Source: Gemmatimonadota bacterium
GTDB taxonomy: Bacteria; Gemmatimonadota; Gemmatimonadetes; Gemmatimonadales; GWC2-71-9
Length of the DNA stretch: 64,000 bases
Direction: 5' to 3'
NCBI GenBank assembly: GCA_003221895.1
Contig: QHUJ01000111.1
Span: 19,562 to 83,561 of the forward strand
Numbering within the stretch: the first letter of the stretch is position 1; every line of letters begins with the position of its first letter. The position numbers and the translations under genes are program-made. The notes under the pieces were generated by a model. It saw only the letters and a list, made by a program, of their open reading frames with translations, had not been told where the DNA came from and did no database searches. Of this stretch, positions 1 through 8,542 are shown piece after piece.

Positions 1-2
1 TC

Positions 3-590
3 GATCCGCACAAGCATGGGTTGCAACCGTACGGATGCGGCTGCGTGCTGTTCAAGGATCCATCGGTGGGCCGGCTGTACCGCCACGATTCGCCCTACAC
101 CTACTACACGTCCACCGATCTCCATCTCGGCGAGATCGCGCTCGAGTGCTCACGACCCGGCGCAGCCGCGGTCGCGCTGTGGGCGACACAGCGGCTGTTT
201 CCGCTGGTCCGTGGCGGCGACTTTGCACAAGGACTGGCGAGCGGGCGCGCTGCAGCGCTGGCACTGTACGAGCGGCTGCGTGAGGATCGCCGGTTTGTCA
301 CCGCGGCGCCTCCGGAGCTGGACATTCTCGTCTGGGCTCCGCGAGCGGTGAGCGTTACGGAAGCGTCGAATTTGTCGCGTCGGGTTTTTGCCGAGGCCGC
401 CCAACGCCAGCTCCACCTCGCCCTCGTGTCACTGCCGCTGCAGTTGATCGACGTGCAGGACATGCAGCGCGATCGCGACGCGATCATTTGTCTGCGCTCG
501 GTCCTGATGAAGCCGGAACACCGCGAGTGGGCAGACCGGATCTGGGCAATTTTAGACGAGGCGACCACCGCCGCCGGCGTGAGACGCTAG
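3..590 (+). CDS. PLP-dependent decarboxylase-like protein, C-terminal part (5' end outside window)
   Basis: The frame is open to the window edge and begins with D-P-H-K-H-G. This is the group II pyridoxal-5'-phosphate decarboxylase motif, in which the Lys (codon at 12-14) would form the Schiff base with PLP. About 195 residues follow, matching the small C-terminal domain of aromatic-L-amino-acid or glutamate decarboxylases; the N-terminal cofactor domain lies upstream of the window. The TTG at 21 is therefore not a real start. The substrate cannot be told from this part. The stop codon shares a CTAG (587-590) with the convergent TonB receptor gene. The family call rests on the DPHK motif and the C-terminal helix pattern; a related non-decarboxylating member is possible. 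Confidence 0.75.
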   Translation, partial: DPHKHGLQPYGCGCVLFKDPSVGRLYRHDSPYTYYTSTDLHLGEIALECSRPGAAAVALWATQRLFPLVRGGDFAQGLASGRAAALALYERLREDRRFVTAAPPELDILVWAPRAVSVTEASNLSRRVFAEAAQRQLHLALVSLPLQLIDVQDMQRDRDAIICLRSVLMKPEHREWADRIWAILDEATTAAGVRR

Positions 591-2749
591 TCGACGAATC
601 CGGTCGAGAGCCGCACCATCAAATTGCGCCCGGGATCATCCGCGAATGCCTTATAGCGACTGAGGAAACTCCGATACTGCTTGTCGAGCGCATTTCGCAA
701 CGTGACATCCACCCGCACCGATCGACCGCCCATCCGCACATCTGCCCCGCCCCAGAGATTCAGTAGTCCATAACCCGCCGTAGCGAGGTCGAGCGGATTG
801 AGCCGTTTGGGGGGGGGGGCGGCATGACTTTCGAACTCGACGCCGATTCGATCGCGCCAGCTCACCCCTGCAACGCCGCTCAGCGGCGGCATGAGGGGAA
901 GCGGCTCGTGCGATGACAGATTCGTCCCGCGAACCACCTCCGCACGGCCCCGCACGATCCAATCTCCCACTGCAGTCTCTGCCAGCGCCTCGCCACCGAG
1001 CAGCTCCGCCTCCGCCTGCGTGTACTGGTAAACGGGAAGCGAGTCGATGACGAGGGCCGTCGGAGTGACGTAGATGAAATCGGAGAGGCGGTTGTGATAC
1101 GCGGTCGCCTCGACCCGCGTTCGGCGGCCGTTCCACCGAATACCGAAATCGACGGCGCGATTCGATTCCGGCACGAGCGTCGAGTCGCCCAGCTCGTAGC
1201 GTGCTTCCCCAATGTGGGGACCGTTGGCGAACAGCTCGAACAGTGTCGGCGCCCGCCACGCCCTCCCCACGTTCAGGGTCAACGCCCACCCTGGCGACGG
1301 AGCGAACACCAGTCCGGCGTTCCCGGACCACGCGCTCGACGACCTGTCCTGGGCAACGGTGCCGAGCGAATCATTGCGGTCAACACTCAAGTGACGCGCG
1401 TCGATGCGCGCGCCTGCGAGCAGCGACCAGCGGCTGGCGGGTCCGCCCAACCTCCATTGCCCAAACCCAAACGTGGCGCCCGACACGGTGTTCGCATCGG
1501 GGACGATGGGCTGCCGACCGCTCGCGTCGTTGGTTTGGCCGACCGCGGTAGCCCCAAGGGTCACACCGCCATGATGGGCGAGCAGATCAAGTGAGGCGGT
1601 GCGGAGCAGCAGGTTGAACGCTTCCGATTCCGTGCCGGTGGTGTCGTCGGCAAGCTCGATCAGTGAGTGGCGTTGCAGTTGGCCCTTCGCTTCGAGCCGC
1701 CAACTGCCGAGCGGACGTTGCCCCGTGATCTGAAAACGGTCGTCCCCCGACTTCCTCTCGGGTCCACCTGCTTCAGCCGGAGGGGCATTCGCTTCGAGCA
1801 GCTTGAATTCCCCGCCATAGTGCACCACGCGCATCGCGAGTGAGCTTCCCGAAGACCAGTGCCATCCTCCCGTGGCCTCGCCGTTGAAGGCACCGAAGCC
1901 GGTGTTGTCGAGCTCGCCCGCGGGGGTATGCAGATTCCCCGAGCCCCGGCCGATTGCCGCGACGCGCCAGCCGAACAAGCCACTCGCGCCTTCGACTTGC
2001 GCGCCCGCACTCACCTCGGCGTTGTTGCTCGCGCCCGAGAGCGTAAAACCAGTACGCGTGACACCCCGACCGCCGGGTGCTTCGGGCAGGGGTTGTGGAA
2101 TCACATTGAGGACACCACCCAACGCGTCGGATCCGTAGAGCACGCTCGCGGGCCCGCGAATCAGCTCGAGGCGCCGAATGAACGCCGTTTCCACCGACGG
2201 GCCGTCTTCGTCACTCCACGAGTAGTCCTCGAGCCGGCTGCCGTTGTCGAGCACGAGCACGCGCGGTCCGGCAAAGCCGCGGATGACCGGCTTCCCGATC
2301 TGCGCCCCAGTCGTCATCGCCGCGACGCCCGGAAGCACGTCCGCCACGTGAGCCAGCGATACGCCCTGCGCGCGCCGCAGCTCATCGCCGGCGAGCGCCG
2401 TAGCGGGCAGTGACGAGCCCTCGGTCGCCAGTGGCTGCCGGGTCGCAGTCACCGTGATCGGCTCCAGGCGAAACGGACTCAGCGTTAGCGCGATCTCGAG
2501 CGGCCCCTCCGCTGCACCAACCGAGATCGCCCGGACCACCGGCGCATATCCGTGCGCGCGGACGGCGACGGTATAACGGCCGGGAGGGATCGCGAGCCGG
2601 AAGGTGCCATCGGACGCCGTCGTCACGGTTCTGCCGAGCTCCGTGACCTCGACGATGGCGGCTGCGATGGGATGGCCGGCCGTGTCAACGACCCGGCCCG
2701 TCACGCTGTCCGCCGGCGGAATCAGGATGGAAAAAACGAGGGCAAGCAT
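587..2749 (-). CDS. TonB-dependent outer-membrane receptor with N-terminal carboxypeptidase-regulatory-like domain
   Basis: A 720-residue outer-membrane transporter for an unknown ligand (siderophore, vitamin or glycan) that would be energised by TonB-ExbBD. A short signal-like hydrophobic start is followed by a CarboxypepD_reg-like beta-sandwich (about 15-95, GRVVDTAGHPI...DGTF). A plug domain comes next (about 95-225, with the RGF and RGP-SVLYGSDALGG motifs), then a long barrel ending in MVRLSTGFVD. The first strand of the barrel and the G-rich plug turn are clear. Near residue 645 the coding strand carries an 11-base C run (809-819), a possible slippage site. The start is supported by a TACAAT box 7 nt upstream and the lack of a ribosome-binding site. 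It is divergent from puuD with 26 bp between them and convergent with the decarboxylase. Confidence 0.92.
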   Translation of the reverse strand: MLALVFSILIPPADSVTGRVVDTAGHPIAAAIVEVTELGRTVTTASDGTFRLAIPPGRYTVAVRAHGYAPVVRAISVGAAEGPLEIALTLSPFRLEPITVTATRQPLATEGSSLPATALAGDELRRAQGVSLAHVADVLPGVAAMTTGAQIGKPVIRGFAGPRVLVLDNGSRLEDYSWSDEDGPSVETAFIRRLELIRGPASVLYGSDALGGVLNVIPQPLPEAPGGRGVTRTGFTLSGASNNAEVSAGAQVEGASGLFGWRVAAIGRGSGNLHTPAGELDNTGFGAFNGEATGGWHWSSGSSLAMRVVHYGGEFKLLEANAPPAEAGGPERKSGDDRFQITGQRPLGSWRLEAKGQLQRHSLIELADDTTGTESEAFNLLLRTASLDLLAHHGGVTLGATAVGQTNDASGRQPIVPDANTVSGATFGFGQWRLGGPASRWSLLAGARIDARHLSVDRNDSLGTVAQDRSSSAWSGNAGLVFAPSPGWALTLNVGRAWRAPTLFELFANGPHIGEARYELGDSTLVPESNRAVDFGIRWNGRRTRVEATAYHNRLSDFIYVTPTALVIDSLPVYQYTQAEAELLGGEALAETAVGDWIVRGRAEVVRGTNLSSHEPLPLMPPLSGVAGVSWRDRIGVEFESHAAPPPKRLNPLDLATAGYGLLNLWGGADVRMGGRSVRVDVTLRNALDKQYRSFLSRYKAFADDPGRNLMVRLSTGFVD

Positions 2750-2756
2750 GGCCGTA

Positions 2757-2762
2757 ATTGTA
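2757..2762 (-). promoter_or_regulatory. -10 box TACAAT placed for leaderless transcription of the TonB receptor
   Basis: TACAAT matches the sigma70 -10 consensus at five of six positions and ends 7 nt before the ATG. No purine-rich Shine-Dalgarno lies between. A weak -35 (TGGACG) sits 18 nt upstream. The transcript would start at or next to the ATG. Confidence 0.5.
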
Positions 2763-2775
2763 GGGGGCTGGCCGG

Positions 2776-4002
2776 ATGTTCGTCCAGCGCGAGATTACCG
2801 TCCCAATGACGAGCTGGCTTGCCGACTGGACGAATCTGTTGCTGCGCTGGACGCACTTCATCGCCGGCATCGCCTGGATCGGCAGCTCTTTCTATTTCAT
2901 CTGGCTGGATCGCGCGCTCGCGGCGCCCGCGGCACCGCGAGCGGGCGTCGAGGGCGATCTCTGGATGGTGCACAGCGGCGGCTTCTATCAGGTCGAGAAG
3001 CGCCGCCCCGGCCCTGGCGAGGTTCCGGCCGTGCTGCACTGGTTCAAGTGGGAAGCGATGTTCACCTGGATCACCGGCATCTCGCTGCTCGTGCTCGTTT
3101 ACTACCTGAGCGGCGCGTACCTCCTCGACCCTAGCGTCTCGCGTATCAGCCGCAGCACCGCCATTGCCTTGGGGCTAGGACTCCTCGTCGTGGGCTGGTT
3201 GGTCTACGACGGACTCTGGTCGTCGCGACTCGCCACGCGCCCCCCCCCCCGCCTCGCGACGACGATTTCACTCATACTGCTCGCCGGGGTCTCGTACGCG
3301 CTCTGCCAGCTGCTGTCAGGGCGGGCGGCCTTCATGCATATCGGCTCCCTGCTCGGCACGATCATGGTGGCGAACGTCTGGATGCGGATTTTGCCGGCGC
3401 AGCGCGAGATGCTCGCGGCGACACGGGGCGGTCGTCCCGCCGACTTCACCCTGGGCGAGCACGCCAAACAGCGCTCCGTGCACAACAGCTACATGACGTT
3501 CCCGCTGCTGTTCATCATGCTGTCGAATCACTATCCGGCGACCTACGCGGGCCCGCGCAACTGGCTCGTGCTGCTCTTCCTCTTTATTGCCGGAGCGGCG
3601 GTGCGTCACGCGATGATCGGGCGAGGAGCATCGACCCGCTGGGCGCTCGTGCCGGCGGCACTGGCACTCGCGGGCGCAATGTTTCTCTCCGCACCTAAGA
3701 GAGCGGCCACGGCCCAGACGCGCGCGACGGCCGACACCGTGCCGTCGTTCGCCGCCGTGCGATCCGTCGTTTCGCAACGGTGCCAGCCCTGCCACTCGCA
3801 ATATCAGAGCGATCGCACGTTCGGGCCCGCGCCTGGCGGCGTCACGTTCGACACCCCCGAGAGCATCGTGCGGTTTGCCGAGCGGATCCGCGTGCGGGCC
3901 GTCGAAACGAAAACCATGCCACTCGCGAACAAGACCGGCATGACCGACCAGGAGCGCGAATTGCTCGCGCGCTGGATTGTGGCCGGCGCGCCACTCCAGT
4001 GA
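2776..4002 (+). CDS. puuD: Membrane urate hydroxylase PuuD with C-terminal cytochrome c domain
   Basis: A 408-residue inner-membrane protein of the PuuD type, which oxidises urate to 5-hydroxyisourate and passes electrons to its own haem domain. The N-terminal part (about 10-310) holds some eight hydrophobic helices and the family's conserved WLHFIAGIAWIG-like first helix and HWFKWEAMFTW region. The C-terminal part holds a CxxCH haem site (C336, C339, H340). A GGGGG-containing ribosome site at 2764-2768 supports the ATG at 2776; ATG 2806 gives a start closer to typical homologues. A run of eleven C at 3240-3250 codes for Pro-Pro-Pro in a loop near residue 156. No other purine-degradation gene lies nearby. 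The stop is 1 bp from that of the convergent amidase. Confidence 0.9.
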   Translation: MFVQREITVPMTSWLADWTNLLLRWTHFIAGIAWIGSSFYFIWLDRALAAPAAPRAGVEGDLWMVHSGGFYQVEKRRPGPGEVPAVLHWFKWEAMFTWITGISLLVLVYYLSGAYLLDPSVSRISRSTAIALGLGLLVVGWLVYDGLWSSRLATRPPPRLATTISLILLAGVSYALCQLLSGRAAFMHIGSLLGTIMVANVWMRILPAQREMLAATRGGRPADFTLGEHAKQRSVHNSYMTFPLLFIMLSNHYPATYAGPRNWLVLLFLFIAGAAVRHAMIGRGASTRWALVPAALALAGAMFLSAPKRAATAQTRATADTVPSFAAVRSVVSQRCQPCHSQYQSDRTFGPAPGGVTFDTPESIVRFAERIRVRAVETKTMPLANKTGMTDQERELLARWIVAGAPLQ

Positions 4003-4003
4003 C

Positions 4004-5593
4004 CTACGGTTTACTGAGGTCGGCGGTCGGCAAGAACCGAGGCGGCTTCCTTGGCCTCGCGGCGTGTTCATACGCGTAGGCGAGGCGCAAGAGCGTAGCC
4101 TCGCTGTTCGCTTTCCCGATGAACGACATCCCCACCGGTAAGCCGTACGAATACCCGACCGGCACAGCGACAGTCGGATATCCGGCGACCGCCCCCGGCG
4201 TCGAGCTCGCCCCCAGGAAGTGATCGCCGTTCACGAGATCTGTCGGCCACGGCGGGCTGCCCGTCGGCGCGACGATCGCGTCGAGCGTGTTTTGGGCAAA
4301 CACGACATCGAGCCCTTCCGTGCGTGACAGCCGCTGGTCCTTCGCCAGGGCGTCCTTATAGGCCTGGTCGGTGAGTGGTCCTTTCTCCTGCGCCTGCAGG
4401 AACAGCTCCTGTCCGAAGTAGGGCATCTCGGTGGACTTGTGCGCGTCGTTGAATACGATCACATCGGCCAGCGACTTCACGCCGGCATTGGGTGCCCAGG
4501 CCGCGAGGTACGTCGCGAGGTCGGCCTTCAATTCGTAGAGCAGCACGATCAGCTCGGAATCGTCATACTCGCCGAGGTGCGGGATGTCCGCCGGGTCCAC
4601 GATCACCGCCCCCTGCTGCCTCAGCACGGCGATCGCCGCCTCCACCAGCGCATCGGCCTCGGGGCTGTATCCGAAGACTTTCTTGCGCGCGACGCCGATG
4701 CGCGCGCCCTTCAAGCCGTTCGCGTCGAGACTCACGCTGTAATCGCGTCCCGCGAGGACGCCGAGCAGGGCGGTCGCGTCGGCGACGGTGCGGGCCATCG
4801 GGCCGGTCGTGTCCTGGCTGTGCGAGATCGGAATGATGCCCGCGCCGTCGATGAGCCCCAGCGTCGGCTTCACGCCGACGAGCGAGCAGGCGCTGGACGG
4901 ACACACGATCGAGCCGTCCGTCTCCGTGCCGATCCCGACCGCGGCGAAGTTCGCCGAGATGGCGGCGCCTGTGCCCGAGCTCGAGCCGCACGGGTTACGA
5001 TCGAGCGCGTACGGGTTGGCGCACTGGCCGCCACGCCCGCTCCAGCCGCTCGACGACTGGGTCGAGCGGATGTTCGCCCACTCGGAGAGATTCGTCTTGC
5101 CGAGGATGACCGCGCCCGCGGCGCGGAGCTTCGCCACGAGCGGCGCATCCCGGGGCGGCGTCGCACCCACCAGGGCCAGCGAGCCCGCCGTGGTCATCAT
5201 CTTGTCCGTGGTGGCGATGTTGTCCTTCACGAGTACGGGGATGCCGTGCAGCGGCCCGCGCACGCGGCCGGACTTCCGCTCGGCGTCGAGGCGCTCTGCC
5301 GCCGCGAGCGCGTCGGGATTCGTTTCGAGGACGGCATGCAGCTTCGGGTCGAGCTCGGCGATGCGCCCGAGATAGGCCGCGCAGATGGAGCGCGAGGTCC
5401 GCGCGCCGCTGCGCATCGCGTCCTGCAGTTGCGCGATCGTCGCCTCCTCGAGATCGAAGTCGGCCTCGCCCCCGTTCCCCCTCTCCACTCTGTGGAGAGC
5501 GGGCCAGGGGGAGACGGCATGACGTCCAACAAGAGCGCCAACTGTTGAGCCACCGTATAGAAGGAAAGACCGCCGACTCAGACTGTCCGTCAT
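4004..5593 (-). CDS. Exported amidase (amidase signature family)
   Basis: A 529-residue serine hydrolase of the amidase signature family, which cleaves amide bonds through a Lys-cisSer-Ser triad. The visible residues are K123 (VLVKDNI), the Ser cluster at 203-207 (GSSSG) and S228 (TDGSIV). An N-terminal twin-arginine signal (S-R-R-S-F-L, residues 6-11, then a hydrophobic stretch) predicts Tat export. Residues 45-75 resemble the helical start seen in secreted amidases annotated as glutamyl-tRNA amidotransferase A-like; the export signal argues against a GatA role. The substrate is unknown. It is a single gene between two plus-strand genes. Confidence 0.9.
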   Translation of the reverse strand: MTDSLSRRSFLLYGGSTVGALVGRHAVSPWPALHRVERGNGGEADFDLEEATIAQLQDAMRSGARTSRSICAAYLGRIAELDPKLHAVLETNPDALAAAERLDAERKSGRVRGPLHGIPVLVKDNIATTDKMMTTAGSLALVGATPPRDAPLVAKLRAAGAVILGKTNLSEWANIRSTQSSSGWSGRGGQCANPYALDRNPCGSSSGTGAAISANFAAVGIGTETDGSIVCPSSACSLVGVKPTLGLIDGAGIIPISHSQDTTGPMARTVADATALLGVLAGRDYSVSLDANGLKGARIGVARKKVFGYSPEADALVEAAIAVLRQQGAVIVDPADIPHLGEYDDSELIVLLYELKADLATYLAAWAPNAGVKSLADVIVFNDAHKSTEMPYFGQELFLQAQEKGPLTDQAYKDALAKDQRLSRTEGLDVVFAQNTLDAIVAPTGSPPWPTDLVNGDHFLGASSTPGAVAGYPTVAVPVGYSYGLPVGMSFIGKANSEATLLRLAYAYEHAARPRKPPRFLPTADLSKP

Positions 5594-5742
5594 GAAGGGC
5601 TCCGGTGTGGGTCACCTAGTGTGAATCCGTGAGGCAGAGGGCGCTAGATCGCGTGATTCCCAGCACGGTTGCAGGGCGAGACTTGCGGTAATGTGTCCCA
5701 CATGAATCTTGTGGCATCCTGCCGAGGAGACGCGCCCTGAGC

Positions 5743-7431
5743 TTGCTGCGATTTTCCCGCCTGTCCAGCATCCGTGCCAAGATGCTGATGTTCGCGGTCG
5801 TCGCGACGCTGCTGCCGTCGCTGACGACCGTGTGGATTTCCTACGTCGAAAACAAGCGGGCGCTCACCGGGAAAGCCTCCGAGGAGCTGTTGGGCGTGAG
5901 CGCGCAGGCGGTGCGCGAAGCCGACCTCTGGACCAAGGAGCTGCGCTACGATCTGCGTGTCTTCTCGAGCTCCTACGAGGTGACCGAGAACCTCGAGCGC
6001 CTGCCGCTGGTGAACGGCGAGCCGGTCCAGACGGGGATTTATCACCAGCGGTTGACGGATTATCTGAATTCGGTGCGCGAGAAGTTTCGCGACTACACCG
6101 AGCTGCTCGTGCTCGATCCGCACGGGCATGTCCTGGCATCCAGCGCCGCCCGGCGCCGGGCCGTGGCCCTCCCCGAGGACTGGGCCAGTGACCTGCGCAG
6201 CAGCGGCTGGACGCAAAGCGCGCCGTACTGGGATTCCAGCGCGGCGCAATCAGCCATCCTCGTCGCCGTGCCGATTCAAACCGGCGGCGGCAGTGGCCGC
6301 ACCGGCGTCAGAGGGGGCCGGGGTGCCGGTGTGGTGGGCGGCGGCCGGGTGCTGGGCGCGCTCGCGGCGCGGGTCAATATGCGCATCGTCGCCGATATGC
6401 TGCGCCGCTTTGCGCCAGGGGACTCGGGCCAGATCTACCTCATGACGCGGGACGGCAACCTGCTCCTCAGCTCGCGCGGCAACTCGGCCGCGTTGATGCA
6501 GCAGCGCTACAAACCCGAGTCCACCCGCTGGCTGCTCACCCGGATGGATCGCGCCGTGCAGTTCACGAGCTTTACGGACGACCGCGTCGTCGGCACCGCG
6601 CGCGTCGTCCCGGCGCTCGACTGGATCGTGGTGGCCGAGATTCCCTCGGCCGAAGCGTTCCGCCAGGTGACGCGGCTGCGCAACGTGACGCTCGGGGTCG
6701 TCACCCTGCTGCTCGCCGTCGTCGGTGCGCTCGCGTACCTGCTCAGCCTCCTCATCGTGCGACCGCTCAATCGCCTCACGCGGGCGGCGGGTCGCGTAGC
6801 GGGCGGCGACCTGGACGTCGGCCTGCCGGTGACCGGCGGCGGTGAGGTCGGCTACCTGACGCAGGTTTTCAATCACATGGTTGTGCGCCTGCGCGAGAGC
6901 CGCGTCGAGCTGGAGCGCCTCTCGGTCACGGATCCGCTGACCGGGCTGTACAACCGGCTGCGCATGATGGAAGTGCTGGAGAACGAGGTGCGCCGCTCAC
7001 GCCGGCTCCGCCACCCCTTTGCCGTGCTCATGGCGGATCTCGATCACTTCAAGCAGTACAACGACGCGCACGGGCACCCCGCCGGCGATGCCGTGCTCAA
7101 GCGCATCGGCGCGATCATGCGGGAAGCGAGTCGCGATGTGGACTTCGTCGCGCGCTACGGCGGCGAAGAGTTCCTGTTGATGATGCCCGAGACGGAGACC
7201 GAGGGCGCGAGTGAAGTGGCGCAGCGCCTTCGCCGGAAGATCGAGAATGAAAAGCTGACGGAAGGATCGATCACCGTCAGTATCGGCGTCTCCGTCTTTC
7301 CCGGGAACGGCGATGGCGCTGAGGCGCTCATCGCCGCGGCCGACGCCGCGCTGTACGAGGCGAAGCGCGCAGGCGGCAACTGCGTGATCGTCGCGCGGCA
7401 GCAACCCGTGTCCGCACCGAAGGCGCCCTAG
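5743..7431 (+). CDS. Membrane diguanylate cyclase (periplasmic sensor - HAMP - GGDEF)
   Basis: A 562-residue enzyme that makes cyclic di-GMP from GTP. A first membrane helix (about 14-33) and a second (about 315-340) enclose a roughly 280-residue periplasmic sensor region of the Cache type. A HAMP linker (about 340-390) leads to a GGDEF domain whose active site reads GGEEF (473-477). Five residues before it sits R-D-V-D, the RxxD inhibitory site, so product inhibition is expected. The sensor contains a Gly/Arg-rich insertion near 185-205. The start is uncertain: TTG 5743 or CTG 5737, both after the GAGGAG ribosome site at 5724-5729. Its stop shares CTAG (7428-7431) with the convergent lipoprotein. 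Confidence 0.92.
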   Translation: MLRFSRLSSIRAKMLMFAVVATLLPSLTTVWISYVENKRALTGKASEELLGVSAQAVREADLWTKELRYDLRVFSSSYEVTENLERLPLVNGEPVQTGIYHQRLTDYLNSVREKFRDYTELLVLDPHGHVLASSAARRRAVALPEDWASDLRSSGWTQSAPYWDSSAAQSAILVAVPIQTGGGSGRTGVRGGRGAGVVGGGRVLGALAARVNMRIVADMLRRFAPGDSGQIYLMTRDGNLLLSSRGNSAALMQQRYKPESTRWLLTRMDRAVQFTSFTDDRVVGTARVVPALDWIVVAEIPSAEAFRQVTRLRNVTLGVVTLLLAVVGALAYLLSLLIVRPLNRLTRAAGRVAGGDLDVGLPVTGGGEVGYLTQVFNHMVVRLRESRVELERLSVTDPLTGLYNRLRMMEVLENEVRRSRRLRHPFAVLMADLDHFKQYNDAHGHPAGDAVLKRIGAIMREASRDVDFVARYGGEEFLLMMPETETEGASEVAQRLRRKIENEKLTEGSITVSIGVSVFPGNGDGAEALIAAADAALYEAKRAGGNCVIVARQQPVSAPKAP

Positions 7432-8153
7432 CGACTCCGCCCGATCAGGTTCTGGTGTATCCAGCCGGCCCTGTTCGTCTGATCGTTGACACGCACCCAC
7501 TGATCGACGTACGAGTACGCCGTGAGCTCGGCGCCCGCATCGAGTGTGTACGACACGCGGAAATTCGAGCCCGGACCTTCGCGCACATTGGCGCGCCCCG
7601 TCGTTTGGAGCCGCAGCGGCAGCGCGAACGGCACCTCGCCGGCGCGTGGCTTGACGCGGTCATCGCTCGATAGCCGTCCCTGCCCCGCCGCGGCGGCGTT
7701 CTTGGCTTCGTTCGCGAGATACAGCGCGCCGCCGTAATTCTGCCGATCGAATTCGACGGTCGAGAGCTGCAGCAGTTGGGTCCCCTGGTTCAGCTCCGGC
7801 GGCGCCGTTGCACTCCCCCCCCCGCCGCCCCCGGTACCGGTGCGCAGCGCCTGCAACGCGATCTCTGCCTCCGCCATTCCGGACGCGGCCTCCGCGCGGG
7901 TGGCGAGCGATTGCAGCTTCGCCATCGCGCGCACGACTTCGCGCCGCGCGTCGTCGAGCCGAGTCTGCAGCTCCTCGACCTGCGCCCCCTGCTCCAGAAC
8001 TTTTAGCTCGAGACGCGCGGCGCGGGATTCGAGCGCCGTATCGCGCGCCACGCGGGACGTGTCACGGGTCGTCCGGACGGGCGTTGCAGTTCCAGGATGG
8101 GCGTTGCGACACGCAGCGCCCAGGAGCGCAGCCACAATAAGGAAGGGGCGCAT
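7428..8153 (-). CDS. Lipoprotein with coiled coil and C-terminal SH3-like domain
   Basis: A 241-residue protein with a lipobox (LLGAAC, Cys15), so it should be lipid-anchored in the envelope. Residues about 40-105 form a Leu/Glu/Arg-rich coiled coil. A glycine run (coded by nine G on the sense strand, C at 7815-7823) follows. A helical TPR-like stretch (about 120-160) leads into a bacterial SH3 domain (about 180-238, with the typical ANVREGPG and WVRV...GWI signatures). SH3 domains of this type often bind cell-wall components or act as scaffolds. The exact role is unknown. Confidence 0.8.
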   Translation of the reverse strand: MRPFLIVAALLGAACRNAHPGTATPVRTTRDTSRVARDTALESRAARLELKVLEQGAQVEELQTRLDDARREVVRAMAKLQSLATRAEAASGMAEAEIALQALRTGTGGGGGGSATAPPELNQGTQLLQLSTVEFDRQNYGGALYLANEAKNAAAAGQGRLSSDDRVKPRAGEVPFALPLRLQTTGRANVREGPGSNFRVSYTLDAGAELTAYSYVDQWVRVNDQTNRAGWIHQNLIGRSR

Positions 8154-8194
8154 GGGCGACTAAGTTGCAACGCGACATCAATTCTTACAACCAG

Positions 8195-8222
8195 TTGACT
8201 TCGCTCCGCCCTGTGGTAATGC
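8195..8222 (+). promoter_or_regulatory. Candidate sigma70 promoter of rpsU-csp
   Basis: TTGACT (8195-8200), a 16-nt spacer and TAATGC (8217-8222). This would give an untranslated leader of about 120 nt before rpsU, and that leader holds several inverted repeats. Confidence 0.45.
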
Positions 8223-8241
8223 TTCGGGCGAGCGACCGGGC

Positions 8242-8348
8242 CACGGCACGGTGCCGTGTGCTGGACACCAGTGGACTGATCCGAGGACCTGGGCTATCGC
8301 CTGCGGTCCTCGCTTCGTTTCTGGTTAGAGCTCTCACCCTGGAAGGGT
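8242..8348 (+). promoter_or_regulatory. Structured 5' leader of rpsU
   Basis: Three inverted repeats lie in the leader. One is a 17-base palindrome at 8242-8258. The second is an 8-bp stem (8282-8289 with 8305-8312). The third is a 5-bp hairpin (8336-8340 with 8344-8348) that covers the GGAAGG ribosome site. GGACC at 8285-8289 can also pair with GGTCC at 8346-8350, so two folds compete. Regulation of bS21/Csp translation is an inference. Confidence 0.4.
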
Positions 8349-8350
8349 CC

Positions 8351-8524
8351 ATGGAAGTGACGCTGAACGAGACCGACCGATTGGAAGTCGTGCTGAAGCG
8401 ATTCCGTCGCGACGTCACCAAAGCGGGGCTGTTTCAGGACATGAAGCGGAAACGCTTTTACGAGAGTCCCGCCGTTCAACGGCGGCGCAAGAGCAAGGCT
8501 GCTCGCCGCCGGAAACGCATCTAG
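8351..8524 (+). CDS. rpsU: Small ribosomal subunit protein bS21
   Basis: A 57-residue basic protein starting MEVTLNETD, with the bS21 pattern: central RRDVTKAGL and FYESP segments and an Arg/Lys-rich tail (KSKAARRRKR). bS21 binds the 30S platform near the anti-Shine-Dalgarno and helps initiation. The frame is open far upstream, but the ATG at 8351 follows GGAAGG (8341-8346) and matches the family length. It is 18 bp ahead of a cold-shock gene, so the two are probably co-transcribed. The leader has hairpins that could mask the ribosome site. Confidence 0.93.
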   Translation: MEVTLNETDRLEVVLKRFRRDVTKAGLFQDMKRKRFYESPAVQRRRKSKAARRRKRI

Positions 8525-8542
8525 CTAGGGAGTAACGAACAG

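Noticed and set aside
8165..8350. 62-codon extension ahead of bS21
   Set aside because: It covers the promoter and leader hairpins; the family length and GGAAGG ribosome site fix the start at 8351.
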